The notes: generated by a model from the letters alone, not told the origin. A stretch of DNA of 64,000 bases from Cristatella mucedo (GCA_009760855.2 WPIO01000008.1:12350001-12414000), one strand, 5' to 3'. Positions 46,099-57,689 are shown, counted from the first letter of the stretch. Numbers and translations: made by a program.

Positions 46099-46324
46099 TC
46101 AAGGTAAGAGTTTCGAAGAAATCGGTGTCGGTTCGACGACCAATCGGCGCTTACACCCTTCTCCGCTGCTCGGGTTCGGCCTACCCGCCGATAACACGAG
46201 GCTACTGGTACGCCGGGCGCCATCTGCTCGCCATCGATGACGTGTTCGCTCGCAGGATAATTGCCAACAGAAAGGAAGTCGCCACCATGGCCAGCGAGGA
46301 AGAGCTTGTACAAAGCAAGCAAAG
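46099..46324 (+). CDS. Immunoglobulin-domain protein, exon 5 (Ig3, first half)
   Basis: The acceptor TACGTTGTTGCAG is followed by TC, which completes a Phe codon with exon 4 (phase 1). It encodes VRVSKKSVSVRRPIG, then YTLLRCSGSAYPPITRGYWY, with Cys and Trp of the Ig core 12 residues apart. A basic/acidic stretch with NRKEVATMASEEELVQSKQ follows. The donor is CAAAG|GTGAGG, phase 2. Confidence 0.72.
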
Positions 46325-46690
46325 GTGAGGCTGGCGCCGGCGGCGGCACGGTACGTGCCGAAGGTTTCGCGGAGCGACGCTAGATGCGAGCGGAACCTCG
46401 ATAGCTCTAGTCGAGCACGTGACTTTCTTAATCCGGGTCTTGCTTAATCCTTGCTCTGCCGTCTTATACATGATGAAATGCCGAATCGAAGAATTGCTAA
46501 GCGAGTATTTTCTAGGAAGAGGCCGAGAGTTCATGGCTGTTTTCAACAGATTTCAGAGCTTCATGTACTCTGGATGAAGATTACAAGAAGGATGGCGAAT
46601 CGCAGTTTGCAATTTCACAATAATTCGTAGGCTTAACTTTAGCCTGAAGGGCGGTCGTACGTATGATACACAAATACAAACGGGACAGGC

Positions 46691-46775
46691 ATAACAATAA
46701 TTTCGTTTGTATAACACTCTGTGGAAACGAAGCCTCTATCCAGGCGCTTTGCAACTCGCTACAGAGTTTCGATAA
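46691..46775 (-). repeat. SINE family B, copy 6, partial
   Basis: Only the tail half is present: AATAATTTCGTTTGTATAAC on the plus strand, then CTCTATCCAGGCGCTTTGCA, in a decayed form. Confidence 0.5.
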
Positions 46776-47170
46776 CTAAGTCTAATGACTTGCCAGGTAT
46801 CGTGCGTAGGCGAGCTTGAAAAAGCGTACTAAAAGGCGCCCCGGGCAGCTCGCTTGCTAGTAGGACGCCCGGTTACCGAATGATACCGTAGCAACGGAAT
46901 CGCCGAATCGTGCACAAACACAGCCACACAGAAAAATGAAAAGACAAGCTCGCCGGGGGCGGGGCAGGGAAAGCTGAGCTGAGCAGATCAATGACCTTTG
47001 ACTGAGACTTCAATGAAGTAAGGGGGTCATCCAAAGTGCCTGGACTACCACATCCCGCGACTTAGCTCGCTACTTCTGTTTACGGTAGCGTCCAGGCCTA
47101 AGCAATAGCTTTGCATCTTCGCCGGCTAGACCTTCCAAAGCTTCGGCGGCCTAATCTGCTAACAAAAAAT

Positions 47171-47245
47171 ACCAGCTGGTTTAACAGCTTCTTTTTGTAT
47201 AGTGGCAGAAAAGCCTCCTTTCAATACGGAATGTCGGCAATAAGG
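47171..47245 (-). repeat. SINE family A, copy 4, tail fragment
   Basis: CAGCTGGTTTAACAGCTTCT and GTATAGTGGCAGAAAAGCCT match the tail of the family A copy at 62872-63041. Confidence 0.55.
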
Positions 47246-47679
47246 CTCGGCACTCCTCCTCTACTGCGGCCGCTGCCGTAACCTGGGCCAGTGCTCTAGC
47301 TCGGATAGGCTCCCGAGAACTCTTTGAACTCTGACCTCTAAACTCCGAGAACTCTGACCTCAGCGCTAATCGGATGGATGGCTATCCGCAGTACGGGACC
47401 GCCAGTGTCGGTGTACTCCGAGGACTTTCCCTAGCAGAAAAGAACGCACCAGTGCAGCAGCTTGTAAAGCACAAATACTGACACATTCGCCGCAATTGGC
47501 AGTATACATTTTCTTTTTGATTCACCTAAGACTAACTGCAGCGTGCGATCGCGTGGCTTTACGGGGAGCGCGATCGTTCGCGGTCCAGTTCAGCAAGGCA
47601 TCCGCTCTGAACCTCTACAAATAAGTAGTCGATAGCTTTTGCGTCGCAGCACTTTTGTATGCATGCACGATCCCACCCC

Positions 47680-47709
<30 letters not shown>
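47680..47709. repeat. (GTC)n microsatellite just before or inside Ig exon 6
   Basis: About nine GTC units. In the Ig gene frame they read as consecutive valines if the upstream acceptor is used. GACGACGACGTCGTCGTC at about 47775 is a complementary short repeat. Confidence 0.9.
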
Positions 47710-47710
<1 letters not shown>

Positions 47711-47751
47711 TGCCGCTCGGAGTTGATTATGAAAAACGCCACCTCCTTTAG

Positions 47752-47918
47752 GTACCTTGTGTCGCTGAGGCCGTCGACGACGACGTCGTCGTCGGACGGC
47801 AGCAGCTTCATGTCTACGCTCGCCGTGCTCACATCTTCCTGCGATTACTGGCTCGACTATCGGTGCGTTGTCGAAAGTGAGACCGGAAATGCCACTACTA
47901 CTTTCGAGATTAAGGATC
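47752..47918 (+). CDS. Immunoglobulin-domain protein, exon 6 (Ig3, second half)
   Basis: It encodes SSFMSTLAVLTSS-CDYWLDYRCVVESETGN and TTTFEIKD: the E, F and G strands of an Ig domain with the YRC F-strand Cys. The donor is GATC|GTAAGT, phase 1. Two acceptors fit the frame and phase 2: CCACCTCCTTTAG (exon from 47752, chosen because the domain length is then reasonable) and TTTTGCGTCGCAG (exon from 47650, which adds about 34 residues including a run of valines). Phase-1 borders at the end of each Ig domain match the usual Ig-module exon pattern. Confidence 0.72.
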
Positions 47919-48016
47919 GTAAGTGACGAATCAACTGCGCCGCGGAGTAGCTTGATTGCTCCTCGTCCCGCTGACCGTCTGACGGGGATTCTGGGGTTCT
48001 CACTTTGCTATTGTAG

Positions 48017-48036
48017 CTGCCAACGATGGGAGCTAA
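48017..48036 (+). CDS. Candidate terminal exon of the Ig-domain gene
   Basis: The acceptor CACTTTGCTATTGTAG is well formed. The phase-1 join gives PANDGS followed by TAA, only 98 bases after exon 6. If used, the protein ends right after Ig3 without a membrane anchor and would be secreted. Further exons beyond the window region examined are equally possible. Confidence 0.25.
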
Positions 48037-48827
48037 TCCGATTGCATCTTCAAGACGATGGCTCTATTGCGATCAAGCCACCTAGCACGAAGAGCGTATG
48101 AATCTCACAGAAACTCTATAACTTTTCAAGCAACGCTTCGAGATTATACCGAGAGTGCTACGCGTCATCTGCTAGCCAATGACTCGTATAAGGACAATAT
48201 CCGTTCAACTGCAAGACTGCGCTATTCAATGCACGGTATACAAATACAAAGCATCTTTTCGCCCTCTGGCTGCGTTGGTCGTGACTGCGATGTGTATTTT
48301 GCCAATGCTTGACGTCACTGGAGTTTGTTGGCAAGACTTCGCATGCCTGATACCAACAGCTGTAGCCAAGAATTTTTCTGGGTATTAACCGTTGACCTTT
48401 AGTGGACGTGTCCTAATGTGGCTGGAATTTTGATGCAGCCAAGGCGAGAGAGCGATGGCGCTTCCTTCAAAATGGGCTCGGTAGATCCACTTGAAGTAGT
48501 AGTTTGGTAAGATCAGTAGTTTGGTGCAACAGACCGTGTAGAAGCAGCTTTCTTATTTTAGCTACGGATAATATCTCAAGGATTTTTATTATTAACTCGA
48601 CAGAACATTGATCATCGATAGATGAAGGCGTGATTTCTCCAGTCTAACCTCCTACCCCATACGGGTCCAGGGGAGACGATATGCGAGAGACGTGAGTGAA
48701 TGCTAAGATCTTGGATCGCTTGCTACAACTTTTACTCGTGGATCGTGCCTGCTAAGAAAGCTGTAGAATTTATTTTAGAAACAAAATTTCAGGAAAATCC
48801 GATCGCTGGAGGGTCCTGGGAAGGCCT
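48037..48827. other. No gene recognised
   Basis: Short plus frames without domain or splice support. Confidence 0.5.
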
Positions 48828-49076
48828 TCTTCCCATCGTCCTTTTATGTGTTTATGCATGCTGACACTGTGCATGCTACCACTAACCATATTGCATGCTA
48901 ACCCTGTGCATGTCACCCCTAACCATGTTACTCTTGTTATTTATTGAGCATGCTACCACTAACCATTCGATCGTGCTTCCTTTGCAGCAAATATAAAGTG
49001 ACTAGAAAGAGATTGAGTTTTCTGAGGGCGCTATAAAAAATGTATTATTATTATTATTATAGTATTACTATTATCC
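48828..49076 (+). repeat. LINE family 1 3' end
   Basis: GCATGCTGACACTGTGCATG, TAACCATGTTACTCTTGTTA, TTCGATCGTGCTTCCTTTGC and AAAGAGATTGAGTTTTCTGA, GGGCGCTATAAAAAATG with (ATT)n align with 42115-42360. Confidence 0.85.
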
Positions 49077-50735
49077 TACAACTCTGATTTGGACTATGCG
49101 CAATGACACTGGATGGTTATCTTTTTATTATCCTTCTTTTCATGGTGAACCTTCCTTGAGAGAGACCATTAGGCCATGCATTGAAAGTGACTCACCAAGA
49201 AGGTATTTTTAGCCCTACTCCTAAAAAACCTCCCTAAAAATTGTGTGACAGCCTCTTGTGGAAAAATTACTCCGAATCTGCACAATCCGTATGGTTACAA
49301 TGAGGCCTAGAGGAGCATCTTTAACAACTTGCACATACTTGTTTGATTGCTTCGTAAATTAAGATCAGCCAGCAGTCACTTGAAAGGCAATGCTTATCAC
49401 TAATAAATACTCGCATCTATATCGACAGTGTTTCAAGAGATACTATGGGAACTCGCAAGTGGTACGTGGTTTCTTAATCTAAACCTGGGATTTCTCACTC
49501 TGGGTTCCATGAAAAACACTTCCCCGAGGGTACGCGTATGGATTTTAGGGGACGTGAAATCAAAATTAGCACTTCACATTCGTTTTTGCTATATTTTATT
49601 TTAATTGTTCAACATACACCGGATGTTATGTGGTTTTGGTTACTGAAGATAATCAGGAAATATGTAAGTCTGTATGGGATGCAACTGCACACGATCAAAT
49701 CATGCACAAGCGTCATCGTCGTCAGTTTTTTACTTCTATAGTAATTTTCCATTAAAATAATCTAATGGGTTATTTCCAAAATTTTCTAACGAACTGGACA
49801 CTGTTGAGCCTCCATAGGCCATTGACGTATGATGATGAGATGATGATGAGAAGTTACCATATTCTTAATCCGAGCAGCTGCTACCTTCATATTGAAATTA
49901 ACTTTTGATCAGAATTAAAGAACATTTAAGCGTTTAATTTGCAAATGATGATACTATTTCGTTCTTTCTTGAATTGGCTGTTAATTTTATCATGAAAGAG
50001 GTGAAAAACATAGCATGATGCTCAGATTCTTTATTTATTTGTAATTTTATCTCGTGTCAAAAATTACATGAATTATGTTAAGTATGCATTCTTTCGCCAG
50101 ATTTTAAATGAGGTCCGTAACTCGCAAGAAAAGGTTATGACCCTGCTGGTCTCCAAAACCCAAGGAAGTGTGTTAAATGACTGTCTTCGTCCTTCATAAG
50201 CTGGCGTTCGTAAGAGCCTGAATAAATAGTGGCTATTTTTTCCAGTTGCATTTTATTTGGATTGAATCGGGTTTATACGTTGTATCCGCAGATGCGTAGC
50301 CATGACTACACCAAGGTGGGAAGCAGACCGTGACCTTTCTTGCGAGAGCCGATCGCAGAAAGGCCGCCGGACACGCTCCGATCAGGTCCGGTCCAGTGCC
50401 CGATGGCCCGTCCCTGCCCATTTGTGTCCGCACCCTCGGAACCTAGCATCGTAGAAGGGTGGGATGCTTGCATGAGTCCTGCAGCAGGCAACCCTTTACT
50501 ACCTTCTGTAAGTACAACCGTTCTGCCCGTGTCAATCGTGTGTATCCCACACCTTTTGGGTCCGCTCGACTTCACTACTTACCAGAAACAGCCCAACACA
50601 TAATTCCCAGAAATAGTCCAGCCCCTACTTCTAATAAACACAAAAAAATATCTGTGGCGGGTTAAAACACTGGCGGATTAATGAACCGGTGCTGAGTGGC
50701 GGCCTATACCTACAATACATTTATATCGCTTTCTC
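49077..50735. other. No gene recognised
   Basis: An AT-rich stretch is followed by a GC-richer part (50280-50600) with overlapping frames. A possible exon 50346-50510 in a phase compatible with the Ig gene was considered and not accepted. Confidence 0.4.
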
Positions 50736-50858
<123 letters not shown>

Positions 50859-50940
50859 CTCTCTCGCTTGCTCACTCGTTCTCACCCATCCCTCCCTCTC
50901 CCTTCCCTCTCTCACACCCCCCTCCCTCCATCCTCTCTAG

Positions 50941-53150
50941 GCCGCTCTAAATACGTCACACACTTCCTCTCGCTTTCGTGCCGGTCCTCCTGTTAATTTT
51001 CGCGCAGCACTCGCGGTTCGCGGCCAGCCTTTGCCATTGTTCGCCGCGAGCAGAGCCAAGTGGAAAGAACTAGCTGCTCGAATGCCCGGCGCAGCTGCGA
51101 ACAATGGCTCGGAGCCAGCACCAAAAACTCGGCATTGTGGCAGCCGTGAAGCTGTTCACGCCCGCGCAAGCGTACACTCCGCCGAGTTTGAGATACGGCT
51201 CGCCGGGAACTCTTCCGCGGCGTTGTTTAGGTCGTCCTTTGACTAGCCAAGGACGGACCACTTAGTGCGACTCTATCGAAGACCGCCTCGCCGCCACCGC
51301 CGTTTAGCCCGTGCGCCTGCTTCAGCGTGCCGGCTCCGGCGGCTCGCCGCCGCCGCCGCCACTTCGGGGGGGGGGGCCAGCAGGCGCACAGTCATTAGCC
51401 GGGCTGTGCGGCGACTGCGCCCCACGACGTCGCTCGACCCTCAGCGGGCTCCGCGACCGCTGAGGGCCGCTCTGTTGAGGTTCGAAAAGCCAAAGACAAA
51501 GACTAACGGGCCTGCCAAAGACAAGCGGGCCATGCGGGGGACCGGCCTGCGCCCGACCGACGCAGGCCGCCGCCCGCGCAGCGCGGCAGGCGTGCAGCGC
51601 GGCAGGCAGTGGCGCAGCGCGGCAGGGGCGCAGCGAGTCCATAAAGGAGGGAAATGCTGGAGCTAATCGGAAGGCTTGCATTGAAGAATGGAAGCAGGTC
51701 GTGGGTTCGCGTCCGTTCGCGTCTGTACTGGTCGAGCTAAGGGGTAACTGGCATTCCCCCCCCCCCCTTCGATTGCCATATTAAGTGTGATTGATGTCGG
51801 TCATTTTTCAAGCTTGTGACGGCGTACCGACGCACGAGCGGTTGCCGGAGCTGGCCGTCGGACCGAGTCCAGAGGCACGAGCGACCCTAGGCCGCAGGAA
51901 TGTTGTAGAACGCCCGCATGCCTGAGCTCGAGACCGGCCAGCCCAACCGTGTCGGGTAGTTCCAATTGTGGGACAACCCCTTTGAAATCATCGAAAATTC
52001 GTTTTGTTTTGTGCGTCATCGGACGCGCGTACGCGGAAGCGCTCGTCGCGCGAACCCGGCGCATTGTGCGGGCGACGACCCATGCGCTGTCTGTGCGACA
52101 GACGCGGGAATACCCCACTAGTCCCAAGTTGCTCCAGCCAAAACTACACGGCCAATGACGGCTAAGAAGCCTCTTCCCAGCACGACGACTATGCAAGGCA
52201 CTGCTTGACACAATAGGCTAATGGACGCACAACCGCTGAAGACAAGACCGCCCGCGCCGCGAAGCCCGGAGAATCAACGGTGCAACGACACCGGAAAGAG
52301 ATCGCAGACCGACTTCGTTCTCTGACAGCTGCTCGCGTCGACCGGAAATCCGCAGCTCGAGTTCCATTGTGGGACGCTGGCGGCGGCGGCTGCAGCAGCA
52401 GTTCGCTCGTCTGCTCCGACGTGTCAGCCTCTGACAGCGCTCGCTTCGCGGCAGTGGCGAGGTGCAGCCAGACGCAGATGGCGTGACGACGACGGCTGCC
52501 AGCGAGCTTCCGCTCGTTTCTCGCGCGAAGCGTCGGCCCTCCGATCGCTGCGACGCAGGCGGCTGAGAGCGACGACCGCCGCCGCCGCCGCCGCGTCATG
52601 AGCCGACGTGCGCCAGCGAGACCGGCAAGTCTACGGCGCCCAACCCGCGCTGCCAACTATTTGAATGCACTCTACCCGATCCAACGAGCTTATTACGCTC
52701 GTGCGACGCGCAACGCCAGCGAGCTAAGAACGCTCATCGTTTCAGCGACTCTCGGCAGCGCGAAACGCGAGCAGGCCACGGCCGTTGTTCCGCTACGGGT
52801 TCAAAGCCATCAACCGCCGACGACTCGGAGAAGCGAGCGAGCGCGCTTGCGCCGTGAGCCCCCGGTTGAGCTCGAAGTTGCCTTTGGGGCTAACCAATCG
52901 AGGATGAGCGAGAGTGCCGCCGGCGTTAAAAGCAGCAGCTGCCGGTGCGTTTGTATAGTGCGACTGAGCGGTCGACTGGTACGTCTACATCCTTTCCCAC
53001 CTGCACACCCTCAGTAAAGTATCCCTTCGGACAGCAGGAAGCGCGTCTGCTGTCCTACGTCGAGCCTTCCGTCGTGGTGCTCTAGCCTATCACGACGCAG
53101 TTCTGTTTCGCGAACTCAAGCTCAAGTTACCGATCGCTCTTCGGGAATAG
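50941..53150. other. GC-rich, CpG-rich stretch, promoter-like
   Basis: The base composition changes sharply to GC-rich with many CpG. Long frames occur on both strands (for example 52189-52656 minus and 52598-53017 plus) but are Arg/Ala/Ser-rich and overlapping, as expected by chance here. It may be a CpG island with a transcription start or 5' UTR; I cannot place a coding exon. Confidence 0.45.
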
Positions 53151-53430
53151 CTCAGTAGTCAGCTGTCAGTAGCGCTTATCTCGAGGGTGAGCTCATGTGA
53201 AAGGAAAGCCTAACGCCTGCTGCGACGTCAGATCTAAAGGATGGCGTCTGCGTAAGGGACGGGTGTTTATCGCCATGCGTTGGATGCTCGTAATAATAAT
53301 AGCGAAGGGGACCGAGGAAGCGACAGTAGGCACGACCGCAGAGGCTAGCGAGGTCACGTTTTGAGAGGTGGCGTCGCAATACTGGCCTTGCGGAGCGGTG
53401 CGCCTGCGTCCCCCCCGGCGATTTCGCCGC

Positions 53431-53585
53431 CCCGGTTTGGCCAAGCGTTCAAGGTGCTCGCCTCGGATGACCGAGGTCAAGGTAATTATATTTGACTGCT
53501 GAGGTCGTCGACTCGAGCTCTGTGGGTTATTTGAAAGGCCGAATAGAGAGGAAGATTTCTTTGGGCGCTATACAAATTATTTCGT
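53431..53585 (+). repeat. SINE family B, copy 7
   Basis: CCGGTTTGGCCAAGCGTTCA, AGGTGCTCGCCTCGG, then TGAGGTCGTCGACTCGAGCT, GGCCGAATAGAGAGGAAGAT and TTGGGCGCTATACAAATTAT. The head and tail are clear. Confidence 0.8.
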
Positions 53586-54247
53586 ATACTATGGTATAGC
53601 TACCCTCAAAATCGCTCAGTCGAGCCAGCCAGAAAGCTTCGCTGCGGCTGAGTGACTGCACACTTCGAGTTGCAGCTGGATTTTAGAGCAGGACCCTCGG
53701 CCGGATCACTCTGCCTCGAATGTCGCATGCCGCACTTCCCAGCAGAGTCGGAGGAACGGGCGCGAATAAGCGGGAGCAGGAGGAGTGGGAAGAGCTGGGA
53801 GCAAGGCGGCAAGAAGTGAGTTCGGGCTTGCCTGGGCGAGGGCGCTCCTCCCAGCCAGCCCAGCGTGCCCAGCCAGCCCAGCGTGCCGATGGCGTATCGG
53901 CCGCCGGCAGGCGGCCGACGGGATCTGCCTAGTAAAAGCACGGCCTACGTGATCGAGTCGTCTCTCTCAGCCTGATAGCCAATGGAATGCTCTTTCCACT
54001 CACCGTAATCACTCGCCACTATTTTCGGCCCACGGATGGCACGCTTAGGCTACACGGGCGGTCGGTGTAGAGGCCCGGCGCCGGACTCGGGCGAGCGCCG
54101 TACTTAGACTCCTGTTCAATACCGAGCTCACAGTAGTGTAGGATCCCAAAGCTCCCTTGGCGGTCGCTTTACAATGGCCTCGTGACGAGGCAAGAAGTGT
54201 GCGAAAATAATGATACGAACATGTATTCTGTAACATGCATATAATAT
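53586..54247. other. No gene recognised
   Basis: A GC-rich part holds two tandem CCAGCCCAGCGTGC units (about 53858-53890). No supported frame. Confidence 0.45.
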
Positions 54248-54332
54248 AAATATTAATAATAATAATGCATTTGATATAGCGCCCTCAGAGAACTCAATCT
54301 CTTTCTAGGCACGTTACAGTTGCTGCAAAGGA
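54248..54332 (-). repeat. LINE family 1 tail, inverted
   Basis: On the minus strand: GCAACTGTAACGTGCCTAGA, AAGAGATTGAGTTCTCTGAG, GGCGCTATATC and then ATTATTATT. Confidence 0.8.
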
Positions 54333-54559
54333 AGCAGGATTCAATGAACTTATCAAGAGAGCCGGAACAAGGGGAAGCAGCAGGGAGAGAGCTGGAGCTG
54401 CCGGCGCCCAGCTGAAAATAGCTTCTCGCTGGCTGGCGACGTAGCTACGAAGTGCATCACGTAATTCCAATCTCGCCTGCGCCGTCAGAGCCCACTGATT
54501 GATGCTACCGAACACGAGCGCTAGTGCATGCCTGCACGTGGGTCTGCACACGTTTGTAG

Positions 54560-54620
54560 GTCTGTGTGTGTTCGTGCCTGTGTGTGTGTGTGTGTGTGCC
54601 TGTGTGTGTGTGTGTGTGTG

Positions 54621-54675
<55 letters not shown>

Positions 54676-54700
54676 CTATGTGTATGTGTGTTCGTGTATG
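54560..54700. repeat. (GT)n microsatellite
   Basis: TG repeats with CC interruptions pass into TGTGCG-rich DNA up to about 54835. The long Val/Cys and Thr/His frames come from it. Confidence 0.95.
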
Positions 54701-55264
54701 AGCCTGTTTGCGTATGTTCGCATGTGTGCGTGAATGTGCGAGTGTGGGCATGTGCGAGTGCATGTGTGCGTGTGCTGTGCACATCTGCGTATGATGTGCA
54801 CATGTATGCGCCTGTGTGTGCCTGCATTTGTGTATGAGAGAGAGTGAGATAGGGAGAGCGCCATGTCTGTCTCCACTCTGCCGTTCGAGCAGAAGCACGA
54901 GCAGAAGCAGCTCTGATGGGCCACCGACTGCTGCAATGAGGAGGTCGGCACTGTGGCATCGATAAAGCGAAGCCGATAATCAGTTCTCTCCGGCAGCAAG
55001 GCATTCCTGCGAGGAAGGGCTGAGTGCCGTCCACGAGATGATTGGAGCACGTGACTTTCGTCCTCTGCTGGAGTGAGAGCTGCAGCCGTGGGGTGGGTCT
55101 CCGGCTGTGGGGCACAGGCTCGATCGCTAGCTTTCCTCGTCTCGGGCAGCTATTTTAGGGTGCTTGGCGTCGGTGCTGGTGACCCAATTCAAGCCCCGAG
55201 AATAGCAATACCTACCCTCGGAGCTCTTCTCTTCTTCAAAGAGAAGCTTGGCAAAATTGAGTCG

Positions 55265-55345
55265 CGAAGCAGCAGTAGCAGCTGTGGCATCGCTGCTGCC
55301 GCTGCTGCTGCTGCTGCTTCTGCTGCTGCTAGTGCAGCTGCTGCC
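55265..55345. repeat. (GCT)n-rich trinucleotide repeat
   Basis: GCT/GCA units with substitutions lie at 55268-55345. The Ala- or Ser-rich frames are not supported as genes. Confidence 0.85.
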
Positions 55346-56297
55346 ACGCCATTGCTGTCGCCGCCACTGCTGCTGTGCCACGCGATTTACCATGGGCTAT
55401 GAGCCAGGCCCAAGTAGGTGGGGGTGAACGAGTCGTTGGTAAACTGACACTTTCCTATCATTTGTCTTGTCAGTGAGACACTGTCAAAAATCAACGTTTT
55501 GAAAAAGGCTTGCCTGCTAGTGGACCGTCGTGCCATCTTATCTAGGTTCGACTGCAATGCAAAGCGTGGGTGCAGGGCAGCATAATGGGCTGCCTTTGAA
55601 CTGACACGGCTGCCTGTGTCTGGCGGCTTGGCCTGCCCAGGCACTTCCCTTCAACCAATCTACGACTGGCTGCCCTGGTAAGGTCAAGGTCTGGTTCCCC
55701 GTGGGCTTGATCTTTGCTACGCTAATGGTCATGACCGTGTACTTGAATGTGTTGCAACTGCAACCACTTTGATGCCAGATTCTCCGAGATCTCGAGAAGT
55801 ATCTGCCTGCAGCTGGAGGGCACAGTGCTTTTAGTTGCTCGGTCGAAAAACGGCTACCGCAGCACTCTCAAACCGCAGGAGCTAATTGGGTGCTACTGGG
55901 CAGCTATGTGCCGTCGTAACTGCCCTCTCCCCTCGAGTACTTTCGGCTAAATCAGGGCCAAATCATGACTGATTCAAGAGGCTGGCAAGACCTTACCAGT
56001 GGCCTCGAATCACATCAAGGCTGCTGGTTGGCTTTATTAAGGATAATACAATAAAAAAATACTAATGAAACACTTGCACGGTTCCATAGGCGAGCTAAGC
56101 TTCTTTGTAGGCACTTCACGTGTGCTGGAAAGGATGTATGTCAATTGATTAGTGACAACATGCAAAATTTCTACCATCTCTTTGTAAATGTCGTCCAGTC
56201 AGGGCACGTGGGCCAGGACCCGTCAGTCTCGTTCCCTTCACAGCCGTACATCCGGCTCACTTAACTGTCATGACCGTGCGGTTATAGTACCATCGCG
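55346..56297. other. No gene recognised
   Basis: Short frames only. Confidence 0.5.
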
Positions 56298-56465
56298 GGG
56301 AGGGGGCTGCTTGCTCGACCAAGGTCAATGTGAATGTGTTTGATGACCATGATCGTGGGCTCGAGCCACGTGGCTTACGTGAAGCTTGAATAGAGATCAA
56401 GTTCTCTTACAGCGCTATACGAATGAATTATGTTGTATAATAATAATAATTATTATTATTATTCT
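56298..56465 (+). repeat. SINE family B, copy 8
   Basis: It has GACCATGATCGTGGGCTCGA (B box), GAAGCTTGAATAGAGATCAA, GTTCTCTTACAGCGCTATAC and a tail of ATAAT units. The A-box side is decayed. Confidence 0.75.
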
Positions 56466-56966
56466 TAGTCCTTAATTTACCCGCTGATTCGAATAAATCT
56501 GCTTAGCGCCTCACCCGGGGGCCGAGGCCGTCGACGGGCGCCTGGACATGCTCGCTACTGCTCTCGCGACGAGGCCTTAATTAGCAGCAGGTATCTGCGA
56601 AATGCAGCCTGGCCCTGCTTTCGCTGCGGTGGCCGCGAGCGGCTGGACAGTTGCTTCGGTACTCAGCCCAGTCGAGCGACGCTGGGGCGCTGCAAACACG
56701 CGAAATCTGCCGGCAGACCCGATTCAGCATCTTCCGGTCATATCGGAGGTCGGACGGAAAACCCCGACTCTGAGGCCGCACACGACGACGCGCGTGCGGG
56801 CCTGCGCGGCCACGCGGACGAGCGAGCGCGTGCGCCCGAAATCGGATCGCCCACGATTGAGCAACTTCCGGCGTGACGTTGAGCGAATAGCGCCGCCGGA
56901 CGCGCTCGTAATCGGCCAAAGTAAACAGTGGTTAGACGCCGGCTGGGCTGCGCTAGTCGCCCTCTA

Positions 56967-57039
56967 ATGGCGGCCGAGCCGTGCGTAGCAGCCTTGACCG
57001 CTGCCGCTGCCTCCACCACCACCACCGTGCCGTCGCCCG
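56967..57039 (+). CDS. Tentative gene, exon 1 ([11 protein letters not shown] start)
   Basis: ATG GCG GCC opens a frame of 24 codons ([20 protein letters not shown] and then VPSP) ending at CCCG|GTAAGC, phase 1. The Ala/Thr-rich start is common for first exons in CpG islands. It is supported only by the donor and by phase agreement with the next exon. No domain is recognised. Confidence 0.3.
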
Positions 57040-57108
57040 GTAAGCGGATGCCTGCGAAGTTCGCTAGCGGCCGTCGGACCGACCCAGCGGCCGCCGCCAC
57101 CGCTCTCG

Positions 57109-57213
<105 letters not shown>

Positions 57214-57604
57214 CTGCCGCCGCCGCACGTTTCGGCTCGGCGCAGCCGCCGCCGCCCGTAGGTCCGCGAAACTCGTGCGGCGCGGCGCTTCGGACCGGAC
57301 GGGTACTACCGGCCCGGTCTGCTCGGAACGCCGCTCGAGGCTGGAGCGCGGCGGCGGGGCCGAGTGCATCGTCGGTCAGCGCCTTCGAGGCTAAGCCAGC
57401 CAAGTTGCCGGGTGTCGAACAGTGCCCGGCAACGGCTTGGCTGCGTTAGCCGCGCCTATCCGCGTTTGGGGTCGGTTCTCTTTCGGACCCGCATTCCACA
57501 GCGGCCGCCCCGCTGGCCATGCATGGCGCGCACGTTCAGCCCCGCCAGCCGGCCCGCCGTCGCTAGCGCTCGTCAGCCGGAGTCTTCCTCTTCTTTTCTT
57601 TTAG

Positions 57605-57689
57605 CCCCGCGGCCCGATAAGCGAGACCGGCAAGTCGCATCTCCGTCCGCCTCCGGCCAAGACGAGCCCGATGCAGGCCTCGTGCCCAG
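57605..57689 (+). CDS. Tentative gene, exon 2
   Basis: It lies between a strong acceptor (TCTTCCTCTTCTTTTCTTTTAG) replaced here by its key part TTCTTTTCTTTTAG, and a strong donor, CCCAG|GTAAGT. In the phase set by exon 1 it is open and reads APRPDKRDRQVASPSASGQD, EPDAGLVP; the exit is phase 2. The quality of both splice sites makes this the most credible exon of the three. Confidence 0.4.

Noticed and set aside
50346-50510. A further exon of the Ig gene (frame with PSEPSIVEG, donor TTCT|GTAAGT)
   Set aside because: It can be joined in phase 1 and starts somewhat like a fibronectin type III domain, but the Trp/Tyr core of that fold is absent and the acceptor is weak.
52189-53017. Genes in the first CpG-rich stretch
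   Set aside because: Open frames on both strands are expected in GC-rich DNA. No splice sites with matching phase or domains were found.
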